Origin: Heterobasidion occidentale
Taxonomy: Eukaryota > Basidiomycota > Agaricomycetes > Russulales > Bondarzewiaceae
NCBI GenBank assembly: GCA_039111635.1
Contig: JBCAQO010000002.1
Location: forward strand, 248,001 to 312,000
Direction: 5' to 3'
DNA: 64,000 nucleotides
Position 1 is the first letter of the stretch; each line of letters begins with the position of its first letter. The notes below the pieces were generated by a model. That model made no database searches. It was given only the letters and a program-made list of their open reading frames with translations, and was not told the DNA's origin. The position numbers and the translations under genes were made by a program. This document shows positions 1 to 8,721 of the stretch, one piece after another.

Positions 1-177
1 ATCTGGGGGCTCTGGAGTGTCTGTCCAGCTCTGTACAGACACTTCCCAGTTTGCTGATGTCACCAATCTCATTCATCACAAAGTCTGCGAGTCGATAACA
101 AACCCTAATATATGTCAACAGAATTCTAATGACTACAGTCGCAGACAAGCAAACTCGACAAATTTCGTAGCGGCCGA

Positions 178-296
178 TCGGCTCGTGAGATTTTTACAAA
201 ACTTTGGGATCATACTTGGATTAAAGAGATACGCTCAAAACCGATTTTTCTGCAATTTTTAATACATTTTTCGGGTCCGGCCAAATTTTTGGGCCA
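178..296 (+). repeat. Left flanking repeat of the DDE transposase
   Basis: About 120 bp that resemble the segment on the far side of the transposase in the same orientation. Shared blocks include 'aaactttgggatcat' and 'gggtccggccaaattttt'. IS630/Tc1-type elements normally have inverted ends, so direct ends are odd. It could be a relic of an older repeat into which the transposase inserted. Confidence 0.55.
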
Positions 297-354
297 AAAA
301 ATCGACAAAAATCGATTATTTTGCTACTGTAAGGAGGGTGGCGTCGTTGACACA

Positions 355-3137
355 TCAATTTAAGACCACTTCTATGCTCATCATTGCGCTCTGGAAAACT
401 GTGCGATGACTGCGCTGTTTTCGCACAGCCCAAACTGCCACTGCCCCAGTCAAACCTTTTCGATATGCATCCATGAACCGCCACGAACACTGAAAGAACC
501 ACCGGATGACCTCCACCGGACAAGTGTTGAGACATTCGAGAGCATGTTTCTTTGCATCTTCAAACTTGCCCTTGTAGACTTCCCGGTAACGGTATTTCAC
601 CCAGCCCCAATACTGAACACAACATGAGATTTGAGAGTCTGAGACATGAGGATCAAGACACAAGTTACTCACCATCTCAATTGGATTGAGCTCACAATGA
701 AACTTTGGAAGAAAAATGCAGTGATAGCCCCGCTCAACAATCAGCTTCTCAAGCAGAGATGTCTGGTCTCGAAAATCGGGCTGCTGGCTGAGGAGACGAG
801 CTATGCAACATAACTCATTCTCAATCGGACAGACTGGCGTGCATTTCGTGTGCATGCCATTGACATTGAAGCCGCACTCTTTGAGTATCTGCTCGAGGCC
901 TTTGGGGCGGCCATCATCGAGAGTCATCTTCTGCACCTTGCCGCGGAACTTGACAACGGGGTTTGTATTGGGTATGATAGTATCATGTTGATGGTGTTGC
1001 TTGCCACCATTTGACTTCTTCATGTCAAATGCACGAAGGGCATCAGGGCCTAAGGAGGCATGTGCAGAGGACTGGTCAAAGACGAAAAGTGCTTCGCAGC
1101 CTGGGTGAAGCTCTTCGAAAATGTTGATCACACCCTCTGTTTGTTCCCCCACCTGAACAAGGAGCTGTTCGTGGTCCCACCATTTGTCACCGTTGCTTTC
1201 TGGATAGATGATTTGTCGAGCATCACAAATAATATTGCCACTGGCATTGCAAATGACTAGCCGACCATTCTCCTCCTCAACAAAGTTGGAGATGTGAATG
1301 AGCCGACCTTGGCTTTTCTTCATGAGCTTCTGCTCTCACGCTGCCACATTCACCCTGTGAGAAACAATTAGTGAACATGGAAAAAAAACTTGACAAGAGA
1401 AAGTTGAAGGACTGGGCAAGACCTACCAAACAGATGCCTTATACTTGTGAGCATGAATTGTGCTCTCATCCTGTGTTACCATTATGACCTGCTTCTTGCC
1501 TGGTCCCAATACCGGCTCAATATGCCTCAACTCGTGCCCCTCATATTGGACCATCCGCCATTCAAACTTTGCCAGCGCAGAGAGAAAAACCTTGTTGCAA
1601 TAATCAACAACATCCGGTCTCTCGTGCCCATCCATGTACACTCTTTTCTTGATTTTTGTCCACCGCCACCCGAGCTTTATCAACCACCAACGTGCCGTTT
1701 GCTCGCTAAGAGGTTTGTTGAGATTGATGCTGAGAGTTGGGAGGATCTGCTCGTTCAAAGCATCACGGAATTGATGAGGTGTGACTTCACCTATCTTCTG
1801 ACTGGTGAGATACTGATGTGCTGCTGCCTAAACATGCTCATCGTCAAGAAGGGAGTGGCCCCGGTCTCTGCCTTGCCTTTCAACAGAGAGCTGCTCATGA
1901 AGCTGATAGTGGCGAGCGAGTAGACGAATCTGTCGTGCAAAGTAAGTCCCGTCTCCCTCGTGCCATTCAACAGCAATGTGTTCACTTGCCGCAACACGAC
2001 CAAGGCCTTTGATGTGAAGGGTGGCAAAGTTGCGAAGGATGAGGAGTTGGTTCGTGATGGCAAGTGTTACTCCTTTCTTCTTCACCTCTTTCAGCTCCTC
2101 TTTCAACATCTCCCGCAGCTCCTCCCAGCTCTTGATCTCCTCCAGAACCCTTGGCTCTATCCCTCCAGCCTCCAAGTATGCTTCCTCCTCCTCAGCTTCT
2201 TACTCCCGCTCCCTTCTAGCTTCCACTCTAGCTGTGCAAGCCCCATCTGTCCCACAGTCCCAAAACTCGCCACCAGCTCCCCCGCCACTGCCCCTATCTC
2301 CACCACCATTCACTACCTCATCTTTGTCGCCAACAACATCTATTGAAGGCAAACGCTGACAAATGGCCGGGATCAGTGGTGCAGGGACCTCAGAGTCAGT
2401 AGCGCTCGATGCAGGCAGCAACGCACTCGCACTCGATGTGGGCATTGATGCGCTCACACTCGACGCGTGCAGGGACATGGATGCACTCGATGCGTGCAGG
2501 GACGCGGATGCACTTGATGCAGGCAGCGACGCGCTCGCACTCGACACAGGCAGCGACGCAGATGTGCTCGACACTGCGTCAGATGCAAGCTGGGTCGAAG
2601 CAGCGGAGATCACTGTAATCCCAAGTTTGCGCAAGTCACCTTGGGTCGCAATCTCGTGTGCATACCAGTGTTTTGTTTGCTCAGCCTTGTTCGCAAGACA
2701 TGGACCTGTCGCATACTTTTTCTGTCTCTCTGCAATGCTCTTCAGGCTTGACACTTGAGGAATAGTGTAGTTTACTTACCTCGTCTCTCTTTCACCCTCT
2801 TTAGAAGTCTAGCCTCTGCCCATGTAGGTAACCATTCTCCGTCATCACCTGCATTAAGTTTCTTCCCAACTTTTATCATGTCTGCTGTGAACTCCTCCGT
2901 GTCCAGCCTGAGCACTTTGTCAATTTTGAGATTTTCATCCTCATCAACTCCATCATCAACCTCAACTAGTGCAGGCTTCAGGCCGACACGCTCCTGATGC
3001 GGATTCCACCCTTCACCGTAGTTGTTGTCTTTGTCAAAGGTGTCAGAAACAGTTGTTGCATGCTCTGACGGGGTAGTGTGTGGCTTCTGGTTTTTCAGTC
3101 CTGAAATGTTGTGCTTAGATTTCTTCTTCGGAGGCAT
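355..3137 (-). pseudogene. DDE-superfamily transposase (IS630/Tc1-like architecture), disrupted
   Basis: Transposase of a type common in mushroom genomes; the enzyme would cut and paste element DNA. The catalytic acidic residues can be placed in order: D in TQDESTIHAH (about 1455-1485), D in FVFDQSSAH (about 1070-1100) and E in CELNPIEM (about 675-700). The N-terminal part (2772-3137) is charged and is followed by a Ser/Ala-rich repeat. Introns: 1355-1426 (72 nt) and an in-frame 60-nt intron at 613-672 right after the catalytic E, both with GT-AG ends. Four long segments lie in one reading frame but are separated by in-frame stops: TAA 2200-2202, TAG 1828-1830, TGA 1336-1338. The last two fit CAG-to-TAG and CGA-to-TGA. 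The join between 2754 and 2772 is unclear because the only GT-AG pair would be about 32 nt. Family assignment rests on motifs only. Confidence 0.8.
2390..2600 (-). repeat. Ser/Ala-rich coding minisatellite
   Basis: Repeats of roughly 24-36 bp inside the transposase N-terminal region, read on the minus strand as degenerate SSASASLPA-type units. This is a low-complexity linker whose copy number probably varies. Confidence 0.7.
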
Positions 3138-3264
3138 GATGAGAAAGAGCCAGGTAGGACATAATTAGATGTGCAGTAGATAATGTTGTCAAAGTCAGTG
3201 TTTTGCAATCGGAATCAACATGGCGCCAGGCGGTGACCCAGGCGTCAACTAAAGCAATATTTTA

Positions 3265-3386
3265 TTCAATAACGGCTCGTGGAATTTCCCCCAAACTTTG
3301 GGATCATTCCCCACTCATGAAAACGAGTCGATTGGCGATTTTTACAGTATTTTTAGTGTAAAATTGAGGGTCCGGCCAAATTTTGG
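3265..3386 (+). repeat. Right flanking repeat of the DDE transposase
   Basis: Partner of the 178-296 repeat, in direct orientation. It begins with 'ggctcgtgga' and shares 'aaactttgggatcat' and 'gggtccggccaaatttt'. The proposed start of the next gene lies inside it. Confidence 0.55.
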
Positions 3387-4193
3387 GGCATTGATGACCC
3401 CTCTCGCCCCTTTTTTGGAAGATTGGCTCATGTGTTTTTGGTCAAATTTATTTACAGATGTCTCCTACCCTGAAGCTATCAGTTCCAATGAGTTTCGGAA
3501 CCTCTCCCGAGCATCACCCAAATTTGTCGAGCTTGCTTGTCCGCGACTGTACAACGACGTCTTGCGCATACTTATCGAGGCTGATCATGACATGCTTGTA
3601 CGTGCTGGAAACCGCCCATATAACCAACGCCTCCAGCAACTCGCTCAAGCAGAGAGCCAGCATATGGCTCTCCTCGCACAAGTTGCGCTATACAAGTATG
3701 TCTGTTGAAACTCAATTATCTTCAATTTCAACCTTCACATATCTCTCTCACCAGAAATGCCTACAACAAGATCATCACCGCCATTCCACAGCTGCTTTCT
3801 ACAACATCCAATCCCTTTAGTCACCCCATCCCTTCAATGCCTGTTTCGCCATCAGTAAACACACCAATTACCGAAACACGGAGCATGCAACGGTGCCTGA
3901 GCCGTGTGTTACTTGGGCATGATATGGTCATGCCATTAGCACCAAACACAGATAGCAACTGCAGTAAACTCCCTTACTTTTCTTGCGAGGGGTGGGTCGA
4001 TCACCCCAGTCTTCAGTTCAGCTTCAGCGCGCTTTCAGCACGCACCTGCTCGCACCTGCTCTTTTGTTCGCTGCTCTTTTGTCTGCTGCTCTTTTGTTTA
4101 CTGTCCATTGTTTCCATCTCTTTTGTTCGCTGCTATTTTGTCCCGAACAATCATATAAGAGCTATCATGCTGCTCTTTCCTTCACCCCGGTAA
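3298..4193 (+). CDS. Unknown protein, two exons
   Basis: Not recognised. Exon 3298-3695 joins 3755-4193 across a 59-nt GTATGT...CAG intron in correct phase, giving about 278 residues. Residues about 60-145 look protein-like (segments such as KFVELACPRLYNDV and AGNRPYNQRLQQLAQAESQH, helix-rich), and the second exon continues as NAYNKIITAIPQLL. The C-terminus is a Leu/Cys/Phe-rich stretch from 'gctcttttg' repeats and may not be coding. The start is uncertain: the first ATG lies in the flanking repeat of the transposase, and a later Met is possible. Confidence 0.4.
4152..4160 (+). promoter_or_regulatory. TATA-like box before the 4209 gene
   Basis: 'catataaga' about 50 bp before the ATG, followed by a pyrimidine-rich stretch and the start context 'cttgctATGG'. 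Positional inference only. Confidence 0.3.
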
Positions 4194-4208
4194 ACTTTTA
4201 CTCTTGCT

Positions 4209-4809
4209 ATGGCTGGTATTGCGCCCATATATCGCGGGTGGCTTGGCTCCGATGGCGCTCGCTTCCCTGGTCAAGATACCACAGACCTCCACTTGACTGA
4301 CTATGGACCTGCTGGGCCAGTCATAAACCTCAGGCAGCACAACTTGTGTCTCGTAGCAGGCGTTGCTTTTGCTTACCCTGAGAGGGCTGCCGCTGCAGGT
4401 GCTCCATGGGTTTATGACTTCGCGCTTGTTCCACGGATGAGGTTTGTGGATCATGGCTTGTCCCCTCCTTTTGTTCCTGTATGTCTCTTTTCTTTCAAGC
4501 TTATCACAGGCAGTTTCACTCACATTGAGTCAGGTCCTTGGGCCCGGAGTGTCAGTCCCTATTTCATTCGCCATCACAAATGGAGGTGTACATGTCCTTG
4601 GCCACAGGATAAGGTGGTTCCATCATGTCCGAGAGACTTATGATCTCGGCCTAATCCATTACTACAAACACTCCAAGCACCGTGGGCATGGCCCAGATCA
4701 GACACCCACGATGATTGTTGGTGCAGGGGCGAAGCATAAAGTATGTTCTGCCATTGTATATGGTGCACAGGTGCAACAGTATTGGTGTTCGCAGTCACTT
4801 GTGGTATGA
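4209..4809 (+). CDS. Small unknown protein, two exons
   Basis: Not recognised. Exon 4209-4478 and exon 4534-4809 flank a 55-nt intron (GTATGT...GTCAG) with phase 0 on both sides, for 181 residues. The sequence is Gly/His/Tyr-rich (GWLGSDGARFPGQDTTDLH near the N-terminus, GGVHVLGHRIRWFHHVRETY near residue 105) with no clear membrane segment or signal peptide. It has an ATG in good context and a TATA-like box upstream, so it could be expressed. A further GT-AG pair near 4740-4771 could alter the C-terminus. Confidence 0.5.
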
Positions 4810-5065
4810 TAGTATTGTGGTTGGGGCACTTGGATCTCTTGTATAACTATGGATGGATGGATAGAGGACTTGATAGATAGTCGGAATTACATGGACATTC
4901 TTCATTGTGTCTCGGGTTTCAGATCTATCAGATATTGGTCTCGGCAAACAATTCCAGCTGCAAGAGGGCACGCAAAGGAGGAGCAAGATGGCATGAGTAT
5001 CATTAGAACAACTAGAGTACATCTGTCCATGCACCGTCCAAAAAGTGTAAAAGGAACTGCCTGAA
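4810..5065. other. Intergenic, nothing recognised
   Basis: Contains a short 'gatggatggatag' run and no convincing reading frame. It lies just past the stop of the minus-strand P4-ATPase copy. Confidence 0.5.
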
Positions 5066-6360
5066 TCAATACTCCGACGGGCACGCGTCTGACTTTGACG
5101 TGTCGTACGCGTGAATGAGGCGCGACTGGTCCTTGCGCCCCGGGTTCTCCGTCTGGATGAACGCAAAGCCACAATTGCGCCGCATGCGCTGGACCGCGCG
5201 CATCTTCTTGATCGCCTTTTGGAACCTGTCCATGGGGAGGGGTCAGCAGGCGACGCGCGCGTGAGAAAGGGTACGCACTGTTCCTGCCGCGGTCGGTAGT
5301 CGGGTATGTTGTACTGTTGGATCTCTTGTGCGATGTGCTACGACGCGGGCATGTACGTACACTTGTAGCTGTGTGCGTTGAGCGTCGGCGCGCATACAAA
5401 AAGGAAACGGAAGACGCACTACTTCCACACCAGGTCCCAACCGAGACAAAACGCCGGCACGAGCAGGAGCATAAAGTAAAACATGGCGTCGGTCCAGAGC
5501 CTCAGGACCAGCCCTTGATACTCGAGGGAAAAGCCGATGGCGGGGGCAACGACGGCGTACAAGGGCAGGAAGAGCATAGTGAACGCGAAGGAGCCAGGGA
5601 TGGCTGTGGTCAGATGCGCTGAGCAAAGAACATGGGGAAATGGAGGTGGACGACGTACCGGCCACGATGTACTTTGTCCATAGGCTGAGAAGAGCACGGT
5701 CTTTCAGTTTGTTCCGGTGAAGATGCAAAGGCACTTACTCGGATACCAAGGCCACTTTTCTCAGGACGGTCAGGAGCACCGCGAGATAAAGCATGTACCA
5801 GTGGCCAGAGTCGAGCCCAGTCGCCTGCTTGAGGTTGCCCCAAAAGAGAATGACGGAGAATCCAAACAGGACCTGTGAGGGGTACGTGAAGGCGGAGAAG
5901 AGACACGCGGGAAACAGAGCTGCTCACCACACTGTGATAGAGCACATCGAGGACCCAGAGCTAGAACGCGGTCTTTGTGAAAAACGTGTTTTGCTGACCG
6001 AGCATGTAGAGCTGTGGATGGCGATCGAGGATGCGGGCCGAGACAAACTGGTCAAAGATGCCGATGACAAGCGGCGGGAGGACGGTGAAGACGACGGTCC
6101 AGGACTCGTACGCGATCTGGCCCGAAACGTTGTTGAAGAACGAGAACTGCGGCGATGGGGTCAGACAGGTATGCGGAACATGAGACGTGACGAACCCAGA
6201 ACTGGGTCATGTACAGCACGGCGTTCTTGTAGGACGAGTCTGCGCGAGGGAACGTGAGCCACGGGCGCACGCATGCGAGCACGTCACACACAGAGGATGA
6301 GCTTGGACAGGTACTGGTAGCTCCAGGTGCCGTGGACCAAGAGCAACTTAGGTTCGACTA
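5066..6360 (-). pseudogene. P4-ATPase (Drs2-type flippase), C-terminal fragment
   Basis: Last 350 or so residues of a phospholipid-translocating P-type ATPase, which moves aminophospholipids to the cytosolic leaflet of Golgi or plasma membrane. Readable exons from the 5' side: LLLVHGTWSYQYLSKLIL, then SSYKNAVLYMTQFW, then FSFFNNVSGQIAYESW with VFTVLPPLVIGIFDQF, then VLFGFSVILFWGNLKQATG, then AIPGSFAFTMLFLPLY, then VWK, and the cytosolic tail MDRFQKAIKKMRAVQRMRRN ending with TGA at 5066-5068. The introns keep GT-AG ends, so this is a genomic copy. Two internal stops break it: TAG 5961-5963 where the family has Trp (TGG to TAG), and TAG 5338-5340 in the tail. About five residues (family LSLYN) are missing after ESW. 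The ATPase core (P- and N-domains) is absent. Confidence 0.85.
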
Positions 6361-6514
6361 CAGTCAGCTTAAAGTCGCGAGCGCGTCATGTTCAGTCAGA
6401 ATCAGTACATCAAAAGTCATCGAAAAGTCAAGTTGTCGTCAAGAAAAGTCAAACTAGAGTAAAAAAAAAGTCACGCGAGCATCGTCGGATAGTTTGTATG
6501 CCCTTACAGGGGTG

Positions 6515-6519
6515 CTAAT
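6515..6519 (+). repeat. Target-site duplication of element A, left
   Basis: 'ctaat' directly before the left LTR; the same five bases follow the right LTR at 17094-17098. Confidence 0.9.
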
Positions 6520-6825
6520 TGTTATGACTTGACCGATCGGGGCCTGTCGGGGCTGGTCTATCCGATGGTTCAAGCATCACATGCTAGGCGGCTCCACTAC
6601 GGAGCGTACACCAAGGTATTTGGCATGTCCTTATGGTCCGGCCGAACCGATGGTTCTTCAAGACATCGGTATAGGATATATGGGAAGGGTCAATGATGCA
6701 GCGGATTGATAAGACAGGCATTCACATGCCATGGGCTTAGGGCTTATGGGTAAGCACCTCGTTGCACTAGGATGGATAGGTGCGACTGGAGAAGTACAAG
6801 AGTAGGCGCCGGCTGAGAAAGACGG

Positions 6826-7903
6826 TGTTACGCTAGAGGTGGCTCTAAGTGCCAAGCACAACACCAAAACAACCTCTAATGCAGGGGGTGCTGGAGCTAG
6901 TATCTAATACACAAGGAATTGTTAGTGATGACTTTAGAAATTGATGGCGTACTGAGAAGCAGCGAGGAGTGTGAGATTATAGCGCCCGAACGGTTTCGGG
7001 ACTGCGCCAAACACCGACCGAACGTTCGGTCGGTCAAGTCGGGGATTCGGTCGGTAGCGAGAAGGTAGTGTCGCGACCGACAACTACGTGCTTCAAGAGC
7101 CACACAGGACTCTGACAATATACGAGGGAGGACGAGGGGTACGAGCGAAGAGACGAGTACGAACGCGAACAAGGCCAAACGACGAGGATGACAAGTTTTT
7201 GGAAGTCGACGAAGACGATTTCGATGGTTGAGATGAGTGCGAATGAGCTCTGAGCTGTGGGGTGCGAAAGCTGGTTTATTCCAGAGTTGTATGTAGGTTT
7301 TTATAGTAAACAGAGCCCCTAAGTAAAATATCGACCCGAAATGAGAGTAGATGTCGAATGGGCGCCAAGCCCCAGCGATCAGAGAAGATAAGAAGGTAGG
7401 TGAGATGTCCATATGGGTTCCGAAGGTGATAAGGTAAAAGGTAATCAGTGATGTCGAAATCCCGAACGTTCGGGATCCGTCGCCCGAGCGCAGGTAGCAG
7501 GAACAGGTGTTGGAGAACCAATGAAAAATAAAGAAAAGGTATTGTACGACCAGGGTGGCCAAGCAATGGTGCAAGATTGCGTTTGACCGACCATGCGGAA
7601 GTCGGGAAGATAAGCGATAAGGACCGACCAACTCACGGAGGACATCGGCTGATACGGAATACTGGCTCCGATCTCGTAAACACTTATCGTAACACTCCTA
7701 TGCGGTCATGGTAAGTACGTGAAGTGTGGGCGAACTGACCCAAGTACTGCCGAACGTCCTTCGGTGGCTTGTCGTCGGTCGGGTAGGGACCGACCGTGTT
7801 CGGTAAAAGTCGGCGTCTTCGGTACTTGTCTAGCACTGTTCGGTATCTCCCCAAAGCTTCCCGAATACCTCCCTCGGACCCTAGCGCGGGTGCATGCTCA
7901 TCA
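6826..7903 (-). mobile_element. Nested solo LTR (second LTR family)
   Basis: 1,078-bp insertion with TG...CA ends, flanked by acgg at 6822-6825 and 7904-7907; the sister LTR has a single acgg here. On its own (minus) strand it starts TGATGAGCATGC, ends TAACA, and carries a TATAAAAACC box (about 7294-7303). A related copy in opposite orientation lies at 49148-50208. It has no coding capacity, so a solo LTR is the simplest reading. Confidence 0.85.
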
Positions 7904-7974
7904 ACGGCGACCACAGCTCTTCTGGGATGGGTACCCGGAGAAGCACATGGACTCTTACCCTAGACCCTATACAG

Positions 7975-8018
7975 TATATAAGGCCCATAGAATAGGCTGA
8001 GGATCTTCAGTCTATTCT
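7975..8018 (+). promoter_or_regulatory. Element A LTR promoter (TATA and likely RNA start)
   Basis: TATATAAGG at 7975-7983. About 30 bp downstream lies AGTCTATTCT (8009-8018), the expected 5' end of the element RNA. These ten bases are the exact reverse complement of the primer-binding site, which supports placing the RNA start here. Confidence 0.65.
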
Positions 8019-8029
8019 CCTCGTTTGTT

Positions 8030-8149
8030 CGTATCTTCCTATACGGACACTTCGTTTACCACTGTCTTCCTACAGTGGAACCTTCGTTCCCTACCGTCTT
8101 CCTACGGTAGAATAATCATTGATTCTTCCTGTATCATTGCTTGATACAG
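8030..8149 (+). ncRNA. Leader stem-loop array in the LTR
   Basis: Four consecutive hairpins near the predicted RNA 5' end: CGTAT/ATACG (8030-8045), CCACTG/CAGTGG (8059-8078), CTACCG/CGGTAG (8091-8110) and CTGTATCA/TGATACAG (8129-8149). The second and third share the loop TCTTCCTA and the first has the related CTTCCT. The right LTR repeats the array. This is a cis-acting RNA structure, not a separate gene. Confidence 0.65.
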
Positions 8150-8237
8150 TCGAGACCGTCCTCACCACTCAGCCCATCGTGCAACCTAGGGAAGGACCTG
8201 TTACTCTTGGGTTATCAAACGAGCAGTTCGTAACACT

Positions 8238-8247
8238 AGAATAGACT
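8238..8247 (+). promoter_or_regulatory. Primer-binding site, self-priming type
   Basis: AGAATAGACT starts two bases after the LTR and is perfectly complementary to the predicted RNA 5' end (8009-8018). This is the arrangement known for Tf1/sushi-type elements, where the RNA folds back and a cleaved leader primes reverse transcription. Confidence 0.7.
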
Positions 8248-8721
8248 CGCTTTTGCCCCTACCTTGCACCACACCTTGCTTGCTGCCACACTCTTTCTCA
8301 CAACCCTCATCGGTGGCATAGACCCCCACCGGAGAGTGTTACTTCACACACCCTGGAGCAAGACCTAGGCCTAGAATACCCACCAAGCACTAGACGAACC
8401 CACAACCAACTCCGACAAGATAATTGTCCTATCCATCAAAGGGGAAACCATTGGTATTACTCCGACACCAATCAATTAGCCCCTCCAAACTTTGATAACT
8501 GCTCATACCAAGAAGGACGATATTTCTTCACAAGAGAAGACGGAACAGAAGCTGAGTGGGCTTGGGACAAAACAGCAGAAGATTGGGTAGAGCCACCCCA
8601 GTATAGGAACCCCGAACCGGAAATTCCGGACACCTCGGAAGAAGAAGAAGGAACATCCGAGTCCAAATCCTCGGATATTCAAACACCGATCAATACCCGA
8701 GCCATCAAAAGAAATAACAAT
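8245..8721 (+). other. AUG-free open frame upstream of gag
   Basis: A 159-codon stretch in frame with gag and free of stops. It reads as protein (for example GRYFFTREDGTEAEWAWD and DWVEPPQYRNPEPEIPDTS). No ATG was seen between the predicted RNA start and the gag ATG. Element B keeps the same open frame with mostly scattered substitutions. A Gag N-terminal extension started at a near-cognate codon is the inference. Confidence 0.5.

Larger units (their letters stand above)
6520..8235 (+). repeat. Element A left LTR, interrupted
   Basis: 5' LTR split by a 1,078-bp insertion plus a 4-bp duplication (acgg). The intact right LTR gives the empty-site sequence and confirms the join. Confidence 0.93.

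Noticed and set aside
4902..5945. Arg/Ser-rich and Pro-rich minus-strand proteins at 5-6 kb
   Set aside because: They are out-of-frame readings of the P4-ATPase exons and introns.
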